Counted from the stretch's first letter, positions 16,188 to 26,587 are shown. The stretch: DNA of 64,000 nucleotides from an uncultured Clostridia bacterium (GCA_947168855.1 CAMVNO010000001.1:1-64000), one strand, 5' to 3'. A program made the numbers and translations. The notes: generated by a model from the letters alone, not told the origin.

Positions 16188-16640
16188 TTATCTGTGAATA
16201 TACATCCGCGTAGGCTCCGGCTCGCCGTCACCCTGTACCATGCAGAGAAATTCCCAGCCGTAGCGCTCATAGAAGCCCGTGTGGTCGGTAACGAGATACA
16301 CGGGGGAAACGCCGTGCGCGCGCAGGTCCTCGACCGCCATATTCAAAAGTGCGCCCGCGATGCCGTGCTTTCTGTGGCTTTCCTCGGTATAGACCGCGCA
16401 GACGTTCGGAGCGAGGTCCGTCCGGTCGTGAAAATCGTTTTCGATCACGCCGAGCCCGCCGACGATCGTGTCGCCGTCGAGACACAGATACCAGCCGTAT
16501 TCGGTTTCGCCCGAAAGGTACGTGTCCATGCATTCAAGATACGCTTTTTCCGGCACGCCCCATTTTTGATGGAACCAGTGGGCGGCGGGCTTTTCGAGCG
16601 CCGGGCGCTCGCGCAGGGTGATGTACGTGAAAGAATTCAT
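16188..16640 (-). CDS. GNAT family N-acetyltransferase
   Basis: 150 aa. Start at 16640 chosen for CAGGAGATTCCT directly upstream; the open frame continues into the tRNA gene. The acetyl-CoA binding motif is ESHRKHGIAGALL (R/Q-x-x-G-x-G/A) followed by TDHTGFYERYGWEF, the usual C-terminal strand of GNATs. Substrate unknown; the fold resembles small aminoglycoside/amino-acid acetylases. It lies downstream of tRNA-Ser behind a terminator and may be transcribed by read-through. Confidence 0.8.
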   Translation of the reverse strand: MNSFTYITLRERPALEKPAAHWFHQKWGVPEKAYLECMDTYLSGETEYGWYLCLDGDTIVGGLGVIENDFHDRTDLAPNVCAVYTEESHRKHGIAGALLNMAVEDLRAHGVSPVYLVTDHTGFYERYGWEFLCMVQGDGEPEPTRMYIHR

Positions 16641-16651
16641 AGGAATCTCCT

Positions 16652-16695
16652 GAAAATAAAAGTGTCGCCGCAAACTTCGGATCGTTCGCGGCGAC
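16652..16695 (-). terminator. Terminator of tRNA-Ser
   Basis: On the minus strand GTCGCCGC and GCGGCGAC pair around about 16 nt, followed by ACTTTTATTTTC. It begins two bases after the tRNA CCA. Confidence 0.7.
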
Positions 16696-16696
16696 T

Positions 16697-16788
16697 TGGC
16701 GCAGAGAGAGGGATTCGAACCCTCGATACCATTCCTGGTATACACGATTTCCAGTCGTGCGCCTTAGACCAAGCTCAGCCATCTCTGC
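16697..16788 (-). tRNA. tRNA-Ser (GGA)
   Basis: 92 nt including encoded CCA. Acceptor GCAGAGA / TCTCTGC, discriminator G, long class II variable arm (TATACCAGGAATGGTATC), and anticodon loop CTGGAAA with anticodon GGA, reading UCC/UCU. The long variable arm is the serine hallmark. Confidence 0.96.
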
Positions 16789-16811
16789 AAGGCGTTTTGT
16801 GGACCTTTGCT

Positions 16812-16840
16812 ATCTTACAACAATCCGATGAAAAAAGCAA
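16812..16840 (-). promoter_or_regulatory. Promoter of tRNA-Ser
   Basis: On the minus strand TTGCTT and TAAGAT with 17-bp spacing, about 24 nt upstream of the mature tRNA. Confidence 0.65.
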
Positions 16841-16880
16841 GATATATTTTCGTTCCCGGAAAAATATTTTGAAAAACCTC

Positions 16881-16908
16881 TTGCTTTTTTATGAAAACCG
16901 TGTATAAT
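16881..16908 (+). promoter_or_regulatory. Promoter of tRNA-Ala
   Basis: TTGCTT and a perfect TATAAT, 16-bp spacer, ending 13 nt before the tRNA. Confidence 0.75.
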
Positions 16909-16921
16909 GTTCTCTGTTCGC

Positions 16922-16997
16922 GGGGCATTAGCACAGTTGGTAGCGCGCAACGTTCGCAATGTTGAGGTCAGGAGTTCGAATCTCCTATGCTCCACCA
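16922..16997 (+). tRNA. tRNA-Ala (CGC)
   Basis: 76 nt with CCA. Acceptor GGGGCAT / ATGCTCC contains the G3-U70 wobble that identifies alanine tRNA; discriminator A; anticodon loop TTCGCAA gives anticodon CGC, reading GCG. T-loop TTCGAAT. Confidence 0.97.
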
Positions 16998-16999
16998 GA

Positions 17000-17031
17000 A
17001 AGAGACGATTCGTTCGGATCGTCTCTTTTTT
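17000..17031 (+). terminator. Terminator of tRNA-Ala
   Basis: AGAGACGAT / ATCGTCTCT with an 8-nt loop and T5. Confidence 0.9.
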
Positions 17032-17044
17032 ATACTTTGTTCAT

Positions 17045-17073
17045 TTGCAATTCGTTCTCTGACGGTTTACAAT
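17045..17073 (+). promoter_or_regulatory. Promoter of the D-2-hydroxyacid dehydrogenase gene
   Basis: TTGCAA and TACAAT with 17-bp spacing; the GGGAGGGAAAGG ribosome site follows. Confidence 0.7.
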
Positions 17074-17095
17074 GAAAGCAGGGAGGGAAAGGCTT

Positions 17096-18043
17096 ATGCA
17101 GATCGTGATTCTGGACGGGTATTGCGTGAATCCCGGGGACGTCGACTGGGGTCCCTTAAGAGCGCTTGGCACCGTTTCGGTCTATGACCGCACGCATCCG
17201 GACATGATTGCGCAGCGGCTGCGCGGCGCGGATGCGGTGTTTGTCAACAAGGTCAGGCTGAACCGCGACGCGATCTTCGGTGCGCGGCAGCTGAAGTTTA
17301 TCGGCGTGCTTGCCACCGGCTACGACGTGATCGATCTCAACGCGGCGAAGGAGCGCGGGATCGTCGTCACAAACGTGCCCGCGTACAGCACCGAAGCGGT
17401 GGCGCAGCATGCGATTTCGCTGCTTCTGGCGCTCTGCCAGCACGTAGAATACCACGCCGCGCTCGTCAGGCAGGGCGCGTGGACGGCTTCGCCCGATTTT
17501 GCGTGGTGGAAGATCGCGCCGACGCTGCTGTCCGGCAAAACGATGGGGATCGTCGGCTGCGGGCGGATCGGTTCCCGCGTTGCAAAGATCGCGGACGCGC
17601 TCGGCATGCGCGTGCTCGGCTACAATCCCGAGATGAAATCGGGATTCGTCGGCACGTATGTTTCGCTTGACAAGCTGTTGCGCGAATCCGACGTCATCAG
17701 CCTGCACTGCCCCGCGAAGGCGGAAACGGTCGGGCTGATCCGCAGGGATACGATCGCAAAGATGAAGGACGGCGCGCTTCTGATCAACACGGCGCGCGGC
17801 AGCCTCATTTCCGAAACCGACGTATGCGAGGCGCTTGCGTCCGGCAAGCTCGCGGGCTATGCGGCCGACGTTGCGAGCGAGGAGCCGATCAGGCTCAAGA
17901 ATCCGCTGATGAGCGCGCCGAACTGTCTCATCACCTCGCACTATGCGTGGACGCCGAAGCCGATGCGGCAGACGATCATCGACGTTTCGGCGGAAAACCT
18001 TTCGGCATTTCTGTCCGGCAAACCGATCAACGTCGTCGGATGA
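17096..18043 (+). CDS. D-2-hydroxyacid dehydrogenase, glycerate dehydrogenase-like
   Basis: 315 aa; ATG 17096 chosen for its GGGAGGGAAAGG site. The family features are ATGYDVIDLNAAKERGI (substrate domain), the NAD-binding GCGRIGSR loop, the catalytic Arg in NTARGSLI, Glu in DVASEEP, and His in TSHYAWTP. The N-terminus DGYCVNPGDVDWGPLRALG resembles the hydroxypyruvate/glycerate dehydrogenase branch, which reduces hydroxypyruvate or oxidises D-glycerate in serine or glycerate metabolism. Single-gene unit with its own promoter. The exact substrate is not certain. Confidence 0.82.
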   Translation: MQIVILDGYCVNPGDVDWGPLRALGTVSVYDRTHPDMIAQRLRGADAVFVNKVRLNRDAIFGARQLKFIGVLATGYDVIDLNAAKERGIVVTNVPAYSTEAVAQHAISLLLALCQHVEYHAALVRQGAWTASPDFAWWKIAPTLLSGKTMGIVGCGRIGSRVAKIADALGMRVLGYNPEMKSGFVGTYVSLDKLLRESDVISLHCPAKAETVGLIRRDTIAKMKDGALLINTARGSLISETDVCEALASGKLAGYAADVASEEPIRLKNPLMSAPNCLITSHYAWTPKPMRQTIIDVSAENLSAFLSGKPINVVG

Positions 18044-18061
18044 TCCGTAATTCTCAGGGGG

Positions 18062-18084
18062 ATGTTAAGAAATATACTTAACAT
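18062..18084. repeat. Inverted repeat ATGTTAAG / CTTAACAT
   Basis: Perfect 8-bp arms around a 7-nt A/T loop, 19 nt after the dehydrogenase stop. There is no T-run, so it is not a standard terminator; it marks the left edge of the repeat array. Confidence 0.6.
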
Positions 18085-18089
18085 ATCCT

Positions 18090-18282
18090 ATGAATTGCAG
18101 CATGGCTGCATGAATCGGCTGCGCCATGAATTGCCTTCGGCATGAATCGGCAATTTCATTGCCGTTTAGGCTGGCTTTCCGTTCGGAAAACCGATCTTCA
18201 TGACGGCTTTGCCGCCGATTCATGCGCCGGAAGGCGCAATTCATGTCCAAAGGGCAATTCACGGAGCGAAGCGAGAATTCAT
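18090..18282. repeat. Bidirectional ATGAATTG hairpin array
   Basis: The left half has ATGAATTG/ATGAATCG units each followed by a mini-hairpin (GCAGC-ATG-GCTGC, GGC-TGC-GCC, GCC-TTC-GGC, CGGCAAT-TTC-ATTGCCG). The right half has the reverse-complement motif (ATTCATG, CAATTCATG, CAATTCACG, GAATTCAT) with its own hairpins such as TGCGCC-GGAA-GGCGCA. The two halves can also pair with each other, giving a nested cruciform. This fills most of the 387-nt gap between the dehydrogenase and tilS; no coding sequence was found in it. Confidence 0.8.
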
Positions 18283-18330
18283 AAAGAGGGCGTTCAGAAA
18301 CAAAAACGGTTTCTGAAAACCCTCTTTTTT
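18283..18330 (+). terminator. Terminator closing the repeat region
   Basis: AAAGAGGG plus TTCAGAAAC pair with GTTTCTGAA plus CCCTCTTT, followed by T-run. It protects tilS from upstream transcription. Confidence 0.8.
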
Positions 18331-18372
18331 GATTTGTTTTCGGATTTGCCATGCCGAATTCACAATTGCTAC

Positions 18373-18401
18373 TTGCAAAAACCGCAGATTTCGGGTAAAC
18401 T
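18373..18401 (+). promoter_or_regulatory. Promoter of tilS-hpt-ftsH-PHP
   Basis: TTGCAA and TAAACT with 17-bp spacing, 30 nt before tilS. Confidence 0.65.
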
Positions 18402-18430
18402 GTTTACAATTATTCTCGGAGTTGTGTATC

Positions 18431-19741
18431 ATGTTGCTGTGGACCGATTCGACATGGACCGCATGCGGCGTTTCCGAACGGGACGGCGTGCTGGTTGCGC
18501 TATCGGGCGGCGCGGACTCCGTGGCATTGGCTCTGAAGCTCAACGAGCTTTATCGGAACGGACGGATCCTCCGGCTGGAGGCGGCGCATCTGCATCATCA
18601 GATCCGCGGAGATGACGCGGATTCTGACGCTGCGTTTGTGACGGAACTGTGCAAGCGGCTGGCTGTGCCGCTGCATACGGAACGAATCGACGTACCGCGT
18701 GCCGCAAAGGAATCCGGAATCTCCCTGGAGCTTGCCGCAAGGAACGTGCGCTATGCTTTTTTGGAGCGCGTCAGATCGGATCGGAACCTCGACTGCATTG
18801 CGATCGGACATCATCGGGATGATCAGGCGGAAACGCTGCTGCTGCATCTTTTGCGCGGGAGCGGGACCGACGGCTTATGCGGCATGCGCGTTCGTTCCGG
18901 CAGACTGATCCGACCGCTTCTCAACACTTCGAAAGAAGAAATCCTTGCGTATCTTGCGGCATGCGGACAGACGTACTGCACCGACACGACGAATTTTGAG
19001 ACCGATGCGACGCGCAACCGGATCCGGCTGAACGTGCTGTCGACGCTCGAAACGGTCAATCCGGCGGCGAAAAAGGCGCTGTGCGAAGCGGCGGCGCATG
19101 TTGCGGAGGACGCGGACTATCTGAACGCGCTCGCCGAGGAGGCGAAGCGAACCTGCGGCGCGGACCGGTCGAAGCTTTCGGCGTTGCCGCGGCCGGTGCG
19201 GATCCGGGTGCTCAGGGACATGCTTCCGTATACGGATTTCACGCATGCGGACCTCGACCGGCTCGACGCGCTGCTTTCGGGACGGACCGGCGACGTCGCC
19301 ACGCTGAAAAACGGCGTGATTGCGTGGCTCGACGCGAAGGAGCTGCGGATCGGCGTTCCGCAGAACGCGCCGTTCTCGGTTCCGGTGCCGGACAGCGGCA
19401 GCGTACGGCTCCCGCACGGCACGCTCACGGTCGAACGGGTCGAACAGGCGAGGATCCCCTGCGGCGGGTCTGACGCGTATATCGACGCGGACCGGCTCAA
19501 AGGCAGGGTAACGGCGCGGAACGCAGGCGCGGGCGACCGGTTCACGCCGCTCGGTATGAAAGGATCGAAGCTTTTGAGCGACTGCTTCACCGATCGCAGG
19601 ATCCCGCGGTTTGAGCGCTCGGCGCCGATCCTGTGCGACGAGGAAGGGATCATCTTTGTGACCGGATACACGGTGGACGAACGAATGCGCGTCGGCGCGG
19701 ATTCAAAGCATATTCTGCATTATCATTATGAGGAGGATTGA
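18431..19741 (+). CDS. tilS: tRNA(Ile)-lysidine synthase
   Basis: 436 aa; start at ATG 18431 after CGGAG. N-terminal PP-loop ATPase motif LVALSGGADSVAL, then HHRDDQAETLLLHLLRGSG, the signature of TilS; C-terminal TilS domain ends with RNAGAGDRFTPLGMKGSKLLSD. It converts C34 of the CAU anticodon of tRNA-Ile to lysidine so that AUA is read as Ile. Heads an operon with hpt and ftsH as in B. subtilis. Confidence 0.93.
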   Translation: MLLWTDSTWTACGVSERDGVLVALSGGADSVALALKLNELYRNGRILRLEAAHLHHQIRGDDADSDAAFVTELCKRLAVPLHTERIDVPRAAKESGISLELAARNVRYAFLERVRSDRNLDCIAIGHHRDDQAETLLLHLLRGSGTDGLCGMRVRSGRLIRPLLNTSKEEILAYLAACGQTYCTDTTNFETDATRNRIRLNVLSTLETVNPAAKKALCEAAAHVAEDADYLNALAEEAKRTCGADRSKLSALPRPVRIRVLRDMLPYTDFTHADLDRLDALLSGRTGDVATLKNGVIAWLDAKELRIGVPQNAPFSVPVPDSGSVRLPHGTLTVERVEQARIPCGGSDAYIDADRLKGRVTARNAGAGDRFTPLGMKGSKLLSDCFTDRRIPRFERSAPILCDEEGIIFVTGYTVDERMRVGADSKHILHYHYEED

Positions 19742-19743
19742 CT

Positions 19744-20298
19744 ATGTGGGGCAAGGCTTTCATGGCGCAGGACATTGAAGAAGTTCTGCTCTCGGAAGAG
19801 CAGATCAAAAAACGCGTGCAGGAGCTGGGCGATCAGATCTCCAAGGACTACGACGGTCAGGAGATCATCGTTGTGTGCGTGCTGAAGGGCGCAAGCATTT
19901 TCTTTGCCGACCTGATCCGCGCAATCACCGTGCATGCGAAGATGGACTTTATGGCGATCTCGAGCTACGGCGACGCGCAGAAGACCAGCGGCATCGTGCG
20001 CATCACCAAGGACATGGATTCGAGCATCACGGGCAAGCATGTTCTGATCGCGGAAGACATCATGGACAGCGGTCTGACGCTTTCGTACATGACGCGCATG
20101 CTTTCGGAACGGCAGCCGGCCTCGATCCGCACCTGCTGCTTCCTCGACAAGCCCGAGCGCCGCGAATGCGAGATCACGCCGGATTACTGCGGTTTTGTGA
20201 TCCCGAATCAGTTTGTCGTGGGCTACGGCCTCGATTACAAGCAAAAGTATCGCAATCTGCCCTATGTGGGCATCTTAAAGCCTGAGATCTACAGCTGA
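19744..20298 (+). CDS. hpt: Hypoxanthine phosphoribosyltransferase
   Basis: 184 aa. ATG 19744 lies 7 nt after a perfect AGGAGG, which overlaps the tilS end. The PRPP-binding signature is VLIAEDIMDSGLTLSYM, and KGASIFFADL is the PPi loop. It salvages hypoxanthine/guanine to IMP/GMP. The C-terminal GYGLDYKQKYRNLPYVG is the usual HPRT end. Two nt separate it from tilS. Confidence 0.94.
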   Translation: MWGKAFMAQDIEEVLLSEEQIKKRVQELGDQISKDYDGQEIIVVCVLKGASIFFADLIRAITVHAKMDFMAISSYGDAQKTSGIVRITKDMDSSITGKHVLIAEDIMDSGLTLSYMTRMLSERQPASIRTCCFLDKPERRECEITPDYCGFVIPNQFVVGYGLDYKQKYRNLPYVGILKPEIYS

Positions 20299-20338
20299 TC
20301 TTAAGGCGACGGGGCAAGACCCCTGAACGGAGGACACT

Positions 20339-22348
<2,010 letters not shown>

Positions 22349-22354
22349 CCCTCC

Positions 22355-23185
22355 ATGGAAGACAATCGCTTTGATCTGCATACGCACAGCTGCATTTCCG
22401 ACGGCACGGCAACGCCGTCGGAGATCGTGCGCATTGCGTCTCGGGCGAAGATCAAGCTGCTTGCGCTGACCGACCATGACAACATCATGGGCGTGAAGGA
22501 AGCGCTCGAAGAGGGAGAGAAATGCGGCGTTCCCGTGCTGCCCGCCGTTGAAATGGACAACGAATGGCGGCATGAACTGCACATCATCGGACTCGACGTC
22601 GATCCGAACAACCCGACGCTTGTTCGCGCGCTCGAAATCGCGCGCGACCGCCGCGAACGGCGCAACCGCATCATTTACGCGCGTCTCAAAGAGGCGGGAT
22701 ACGACGTACAGCCGCTGGTCGGGCGTCCGGAATCCATGACGACCAAGCTGCATATCGCGCATGCGCTGATCAAAGCGGGGTATGCAAACGACGTGCGCGA
22801 CGCGTTTCAGAAATATCTGCGTCCGGGAACGGTCGGATACTACACCGAACAGCGGTTCACGCCGCAGCAGGTCATCGACATCATTCATATCGCGGACGGG
22901 CTTCCGATCCTCGCGCATCCCTGCCACATCCGCGACAATCCGCACGGACTGATCCGCGAGCTTTATGACCTCGGACTCATGGGACTGGAGGCATACTATC
23001 CGTCGTCCACGCAGCGGCAGACCGACATGTATGTTTCGATCGCGCGGCAGTATCACATGCTCGTGACCTGCGGCAGCGATTTCCACGGCGACAACCGCCC
23101 GGGCGTTCCGATCGGCTGTGCGTGGCGAAACGTCCCGGTTCTGGAGCAGACCTTCGAAACGCTGACAAAACGTATGAATACGTAA
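22355..23185 (+). CDS. PHP-domain phosphoesterase (TrpH/YciV-like)
   Basis: 276 aa. PHP metal-binding motifs are DLHTHSCISDG at the start, LTDHDN, EMDNEWRHELHIIG, LPILAHPCHI and CGSDFHGDN at the end, the order found in 3',5'-nucleoside bisphosphate phosphatases and RNase AM (YciV). The likely substrate is small RNA ends or pAp. It begins 6 nt after ftsH and ends the operon. Confidence 0.8.
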   Translation: MEDNRFDLHTHSCISDGTATPSEIVRIASRAKIKLLALTDHDNIMGVKEALEEGEKCGVPVLPAVEMDNEWRHELHIIGLDVDPNNPTLVRALEIARDRRERRNRIIYARLKEAGYDVQPLVGRPESMTTKLHIAHALIKAGYANDVRDAFQKYLRPGTVGYYTEQRFTPQQVIDIIHIADGLPILAHPCHIRDNPHGLIRELYDLGLMGLEAYYPSSTQRQTDMYVSIARQYHMLVTCGSDFHGDNRPGVPIGCAWRNVPVLEQTFETLTKRMNT

Positions 23186-23191
23186 AAGCAT

Positions 23192-23214
23192 CCCGGTTTC
23201 GACCGGGTTTTTTT
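23192..23214 (+). terminator. Terminator of tilS-hpt-ftsH-PHP operon
   Basis: CCCGGT-TTCG-ACCGGG with a T7 run; a UUCG tetraloop. Confidence 0.93.
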
Positions 23215-23224
23215 CGCGGAGGGC

Positions 23225-23253
23225 TTGCAAACGCAGTCCGTATCCGCTATAAT
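23225..23253 (+). promoter_or_regulatory. Promoter of the M24 peptidase-efp operon
   Basis: TTGCAA and TATAAT with 17-bp spacing. Confidence 0.8.
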
Positions 23254-23284
23254 AGTTTCGATATTGATTCAGACGGAGGATGCT

Positions 23285-24352
23285 ATGAACGATCGTATTG
23301 CGCGGCTTCGCGCCGAAATGGAACGTGCGGGGCTCGACGCCGTTCTCTTGAAATCGGTTACCGCGATCCGCTATTTTTCCGGCTTTACCAGTGAGGACGC
23401 AAGCGTTCTGATCACCAAAAACCGCAGCGCGCTGCTGACGGATTTCCGCTACACCATTCAGGCAAAGGCGCAGTCCGGAGACTGCTGCGAGATCTTCGAG
23501 GTCGCAGGCGCGGCGCACAATGAAAAGCTCAAGGAGATCGTCGCTTCCGAAAACGTCAGGCGCATGGGCTTTGAAGAGGATTACGTCAGCTTTGCGGGCT
23601 ATGAAGCGTTTTCGAAGCTCGGCGAGGAACTCGTTCCGTTTGCAAAGGAGCTTTCTCTGCTTCGCATCAGAAAGTCCGAAGACGAGATCGAATGCCTTGC
23701 GAAGGCGCAGGCGATGGCTGACGAAGCGTTTTCTGAGCTTCTGAAGGTTGTCAAGCCCGGCATGACCGAACGCCGCGTTGCCGCAGAGCTCGAATACATC
23801 TGCGCCAAGCTCGGCAGCGAAGGTCCGTCGTTTGAAACGATCGTCGGTTCCGGTCCGAACGGCGCAATGTGCCACGCGGTTCCGGGCGACAGAACGCTTC
23901 AGGAAGGCGATCTGGTCGTCGTCGATTTCGGCTGTCTTTTCAACGGCTACCATTCCGACATGACGCGTACCTTTGCGGTCGGCAAGGTCGACCCGTTTGC
24001 GGAGGAGATCTACAACATCGTTCTCGAAGCGCAGACCCGCGCGCTCAACGCTTTAAAGCCCGGCATCACCGGCAGGGAGCTGGACGCGATCGCGCGCGAC
24101 TATATCACCGAAAAGGGATACGGCGCATGCTTCGGTCACTCGCTCGGTCACGGCTTCGGGCTGCTCATTCACGAAGAACCGCGCGCGTCGGTCACCGGCG
24201 ACACGGCCTTTGAACCGGGCATGACGATCACGGTCGAACCCGGCATCTACATCGAAGACAAGTTCGGCGTCCGCATTGAGGACTGCTGTGTGGTCACCGA
24301 GGACGGCATGCGGAATTTTGCGCATGCAACGAAAGAACTTCAGCATATCTAA
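23285..24352 (+). CDS. Xaa-Pro aminopeptidase (M24B)
   Basis: 355 aa; ATG 23285 follows GACGGAGGA. Creatinase N-terminal domain (about residues 1-125), then the pita-bread M24 fold with the five metal ligands visible: VVVDFGCLFNGYHSDMTRTF (two Asp), GHSLGHGFGLLIHE (His), VEPGIYIE (Glu) and GVRIEDCC (Glu). It removes N-terminal residues before proline, helping to recycle peptides. This gene is usually directly upstream of efp in Firmicutes, as here. Confidence 0.9.
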   Translation: MNDRIARLRAEMERAGLDAVLLKSVTAIRYFSGFTSEDASVLITKNRSALLTDFRYTIQAKAQSGDCCEIFEVAGAAHNEKLKEIVASENVRRMGFEEDYVSFAGYEAFSKLGEELVPFAKELSLLRIRKSEDEIECLAKAQAMADEAFSELLKVVKPGMTERRVAAELEYICAKLGSEGPSFETIVGSGPNGAMCHAVPGDRTLQEGDLVVVDFGCLFNGYHSDMTRTFAVGKVDPFAEEIYNIVLEAQTRALNALKPGITGRELDAIARDYITEKGYGACFGHSLGHGFGLLIHEEPRASVTGDTAFEPGMTITVEPGIYIEDKFGVRIEDCCVVTEDGMRNFAHATKELQHI

Positions 24353-24385
24353 ATCAACAAGGAATCAAATTGGGAGGACATACTT

Positions 24386-24943
24386 ATGATTATGGCAGGC
24401 GATTTCCGCAAGGGCGTGACGGTTGAGATTGACGGCGTTGTCTGGTCGATCGCAGATTTCCAGCACGTAAAACCGGGCAAGGGCGCGGCGTTCGTTCGCA
24501 CCAGGCTCAAGAACGTTATGACCGGCGCGGTGCTGGAGCGCACCTTCAGCCCGACGGACAAGTACCCGCTGGCGCACATTGAAACCAAGGACATGGAATA
24601 CCTGTATTCCGACGGCGAGCTCTACTACTTCATGGACATCGAGACCTATGAGCAGATCCCGCTGAATTTCGAGCAGGTTGAGGACGCGATCGACTTCATC
24701 AAGGAGAACGATCAGGTCAAGATGCGCTTCTACAAGGGCAGCGCATTCTCCGTCGAAGCGCCGAACTTCGTGGAGCTTAAGGTCACCGAGACCGAGCCCG
24801 GCTTCAAGGGCGACACCGCGACCGGCACGACCAAGCCCGCGGTTCTGGAGACCGGTTATCACATTGCGGTTCCGCTGTTCGTCAACGAAGGCGATATCAT
24901 CCGTATCGACACGAGAACCGGCGAATACATGTCCCGCATCTGA
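24386..24943 (+). CDS. efp: Translation elongation factor P
   Basis: 185 aa, ATG 24386 after GGGAGGA. Three OB-like domains; the tip of domain I has [10 protein letters not shown] with Lys32 as the residue that reaches the peptidyl transferase centre. C-terminal [17 protein letters not shown] is conserved. It relieves stalling at proline runs. No EpmA/EarP-type modification enzyme is nearby. Confidence 0.96.
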   Translation: MIMAGDFRKGVTVEIDGVVWSIADFQHVKPGKGAAFVRTRLKNVMTGAVLERTFSPTDKYPLAHIETKDMEYLYSDGELYYFMDIETYEQIPLNFEQVEDAIDFIKENDQVKMRFYKGSAFSVEAPNFVELKVTETEPGFKGDTATGTTKPAVLETGYHIAVPLFVNEGDIIRIDTRTGEYMSRI

Positions 24944-24975
24944 ACCCATACCAATTTACAAATCGGAGGTGCAGC

Positions 24976-25380
24976 ATGAGCAGAATTTCTGAAAAGGTCG
25001 CATATCTGGACGGTCTGATGGAAGGACTCAACATCCACGACGATAAATACGCCAAGATCTTCACGGCGATCGTCGACACGCTTGATGTGATCGCGGAGGA
25101 GATGGCGGATCATGAGGATGCGCTCGCGGATCTCGACGACAGCGTCGAAGAGATCTTTGAGAATCTCGACGAATACGACGATTTCCTCTACGGCGACGAG
25201 GAAGAAGACGAGGAAGAGGACTCGTTCGATGAGGACGATTTCTTTGAGATCGTTTGTCCGAACTGCGGCGAGACCATCTATTTCGATCAGGACATGCTCG
25301 ACACGCCGGACGGTCTCATCTGCCCGAACTGCAACGAGCCGATCGAGCTGCACATCCCGGACAAGGATCCGGAAGAATAA
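24976..25380 (+). CDS. CD1247-like N-terminal domain protein with zinc ribbon
   Basis: 134 aa. N-terminal helical region (RISEKVAYLDGLMEGLNI) matches the small CD1247 N-domain family found next to efp in Clostridia; the middle is extremely acidic (EEEDEEEDSFDEDD); the end is a zinc ribbon with CPNCG and CPNCN (C-x2-C ... C-x2-C). No enzymatic function known. It lies 32 nt after efp with GGAGGTG upstream. A role connected to translation or transcription is only inferred from context. Confidence 0.7.
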   Translation: MSRISEKVAYLDGLMEGLNIHDDKYAKIFTAIVDTLDVIAEEMADHEDALADLDDSVEEIFENLDEYDDFLYGDEEEDEEEDSFDEDDFFEIVCPNCGETIYFDQDMLDTPDGLICPNCNEPIELHIPDKDPEE

Positions 25381-25395
25381 TCCCAAAGCCCCCGA

Positions 25396-25423
25396 GAGGA
25401 AGCGGATCGCTTCCTCTTTTTTG
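25396..25423 (+). terminator. Terminator after the efp operon
   Basis: GAGGAAGCG-GAT-CGCTTCCTC followed by TTTTTT. Confidence 0.93.
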
Positions 25424-25495
25424 TTTTTCGACACATTTCCTGAATATATTTACATTCTATTCATATTCGATCGCCGCCGAACAGCCCGGAAAACC

Positions 25496-25524
25496 TTTAC
25501 AAACGCAAAAAACAGAGGTAAAAT
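25496..25524 (+). promoter_or_regulatory. Promoter of the DUF2877-like gene
   Basis: TTTACA and TAAAAT with 17-bp spacing. The implied start site near 25531 rules out much of the upstream reading frame and favours ATG 25552 as the start codon. Confidence 0.65.
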
Positions 25525-25551
25525 AAAGAAAAAATGAGGATGCATATACGT

Positions 25552-26484
25552 ATGGCTACGCATATGCAGACGGAAACGACCATGACCGAAACCGCACGAA
25601 AAATCTGCAAACGCCTGCACGCCTACCTTCGCCTGGGAAACTACGAAGGCACGGTTTACGCCGTCTATCCGGACGGGATCTACTGCAATACGTCGATCGG
25701 AATGGTTTCGATCCTCAGCAACGCGCACTGCCTGTCGCCGTTCTCGGCGCTCGTCTCCTCGGTGAAGCCCTTCACACGGTACGAGATCGAAGAGGGACAG
25801 CGCGTGCTGCTGGGGAATGAACGCATCGAGATCCCGGATTGCGAGCTCATGATCGACCTCTCGCAGGCAACCGATTACGATCTGTCGTTCGAAGCGATCA
25901 AGGCGGTCTTTCTGCCGAACGATTACGACGTGCGGCTTCGCCACATCCTGCGCACGATCGAATCAAACGCCAAGTCCGACGACCTGAGTCCGCTCGTTGC
26001 GGATATCCGACAGAACGAGTTTTCCGAGACCGTCAGACCGCTGCTTCCGAAGCTGCATGCCGGGTTCCGCGATCAGGATCCGAACGCCTGCAGAGAAGCC
26101 GCTTCGCAGATCGCCGGCATCGGCGTCGGTCTGATCCCCTCCGCGGACCGCTTGCTTTGCGGATACATGGCAGGCTACGCCGCGCTGTCGACGGCGCTCG
26201 GAAGAAGCTTCGACCGCGTTCTCGAAATGACGCGCGCGCTTGCAGGCTCGGCCGCGGCGCATACGACGGAGCTTTCCGGCGCGTTTCTTCTGCAGAGCGG
26301 GGAAGGACTCGTGTCCGAAGACCTGTTCATGCTCGTGCGCAACGTCCTGTCCGACGCGGCGTATTCGGCGCTCGTCGCCTCCGCAAACCGCATCGCGGCG
26401 CTCCCTTTGGGCGGCGGCGCGGACATGCTGGCGGGCGTCTATCTGTCGCTTTCGATGCTCTATTCCGCGTCACCGATCGACTGA
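25552..26484 (+). CDS. Divergent DUF2877-like protein
   Basis: 310 aa from ATG 25552; in-frame ATGs at 25534 and 25540 lie at most 9 nt from the predicted transcript start, while GAGGA (25536-25540) serves 25552. The family signature GLGPGLTPSGDD appears in altered form as GIGVGLIPSADRLLCGY, and the C-terminal GHxSGxD block as LPLGGGADMLAGVY. DUF2877 proteins include AllH of ring-opened purine (oxamate/allantoin) breakdown, but the changed motif makes that activity doubtful here. Stand-alone gene with its own promoter and terminator, not next to the xdh genes. Confidence 0.55.
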   Translation: MATHMQTETTMTETARKICKRLHAYLRLGNYEGTVYAVYPDGIYCNTSIGMVSILSNAHCLSPFSALVSSVKPFTRYEIEEGQRVLLGNERIEIPDCELMIDLSQATDYDLSFEAIKAVFLPNDYDVRLRHILRTIESNAKSDDLSPLVADIRQNEFSETVRPLLPKLHAGFRDQDPNACREAASQIAGIGVGLIPSADRLLCGYMAGYAALSTALGRSFDRVLEMTRALAGSAAAHTTELSGAFLLQSGEGLVSEDLFMLVRNVLSDAAYSALVASANRIAALPLGGGADMLAGVYLSLSMLYSASPID

Positions 26485-26497
26485 ATCCGATTTCAAA

Positions 26498-26528
26498 GAA
26501 CAGCGCCCGGCGCTGTTCTTTTCTTTTG
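26498..26528 (+). terminator. Terminator of the DUF2877-like gene
   Basis: GAACAGCGC-CCG-GCGCTGTTC followed by a T-rich tail. Confidence 0.88.
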
Positions 26529-26529
26529 C

Positions 26530-26558
26530 TTGCAAAAGCGGTCGAAACCCGTTACAAT
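26530..26558 (+). promoter_or_regulatory. Promoter of the S9 peptidase gene
   Basis: TTGCAA and TACAAT with 17-bp spacing. Confidence 0.7.
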
Positions 26559-26587
26559 GAATCCAAACAGAAGACAGGAGAATTGCT

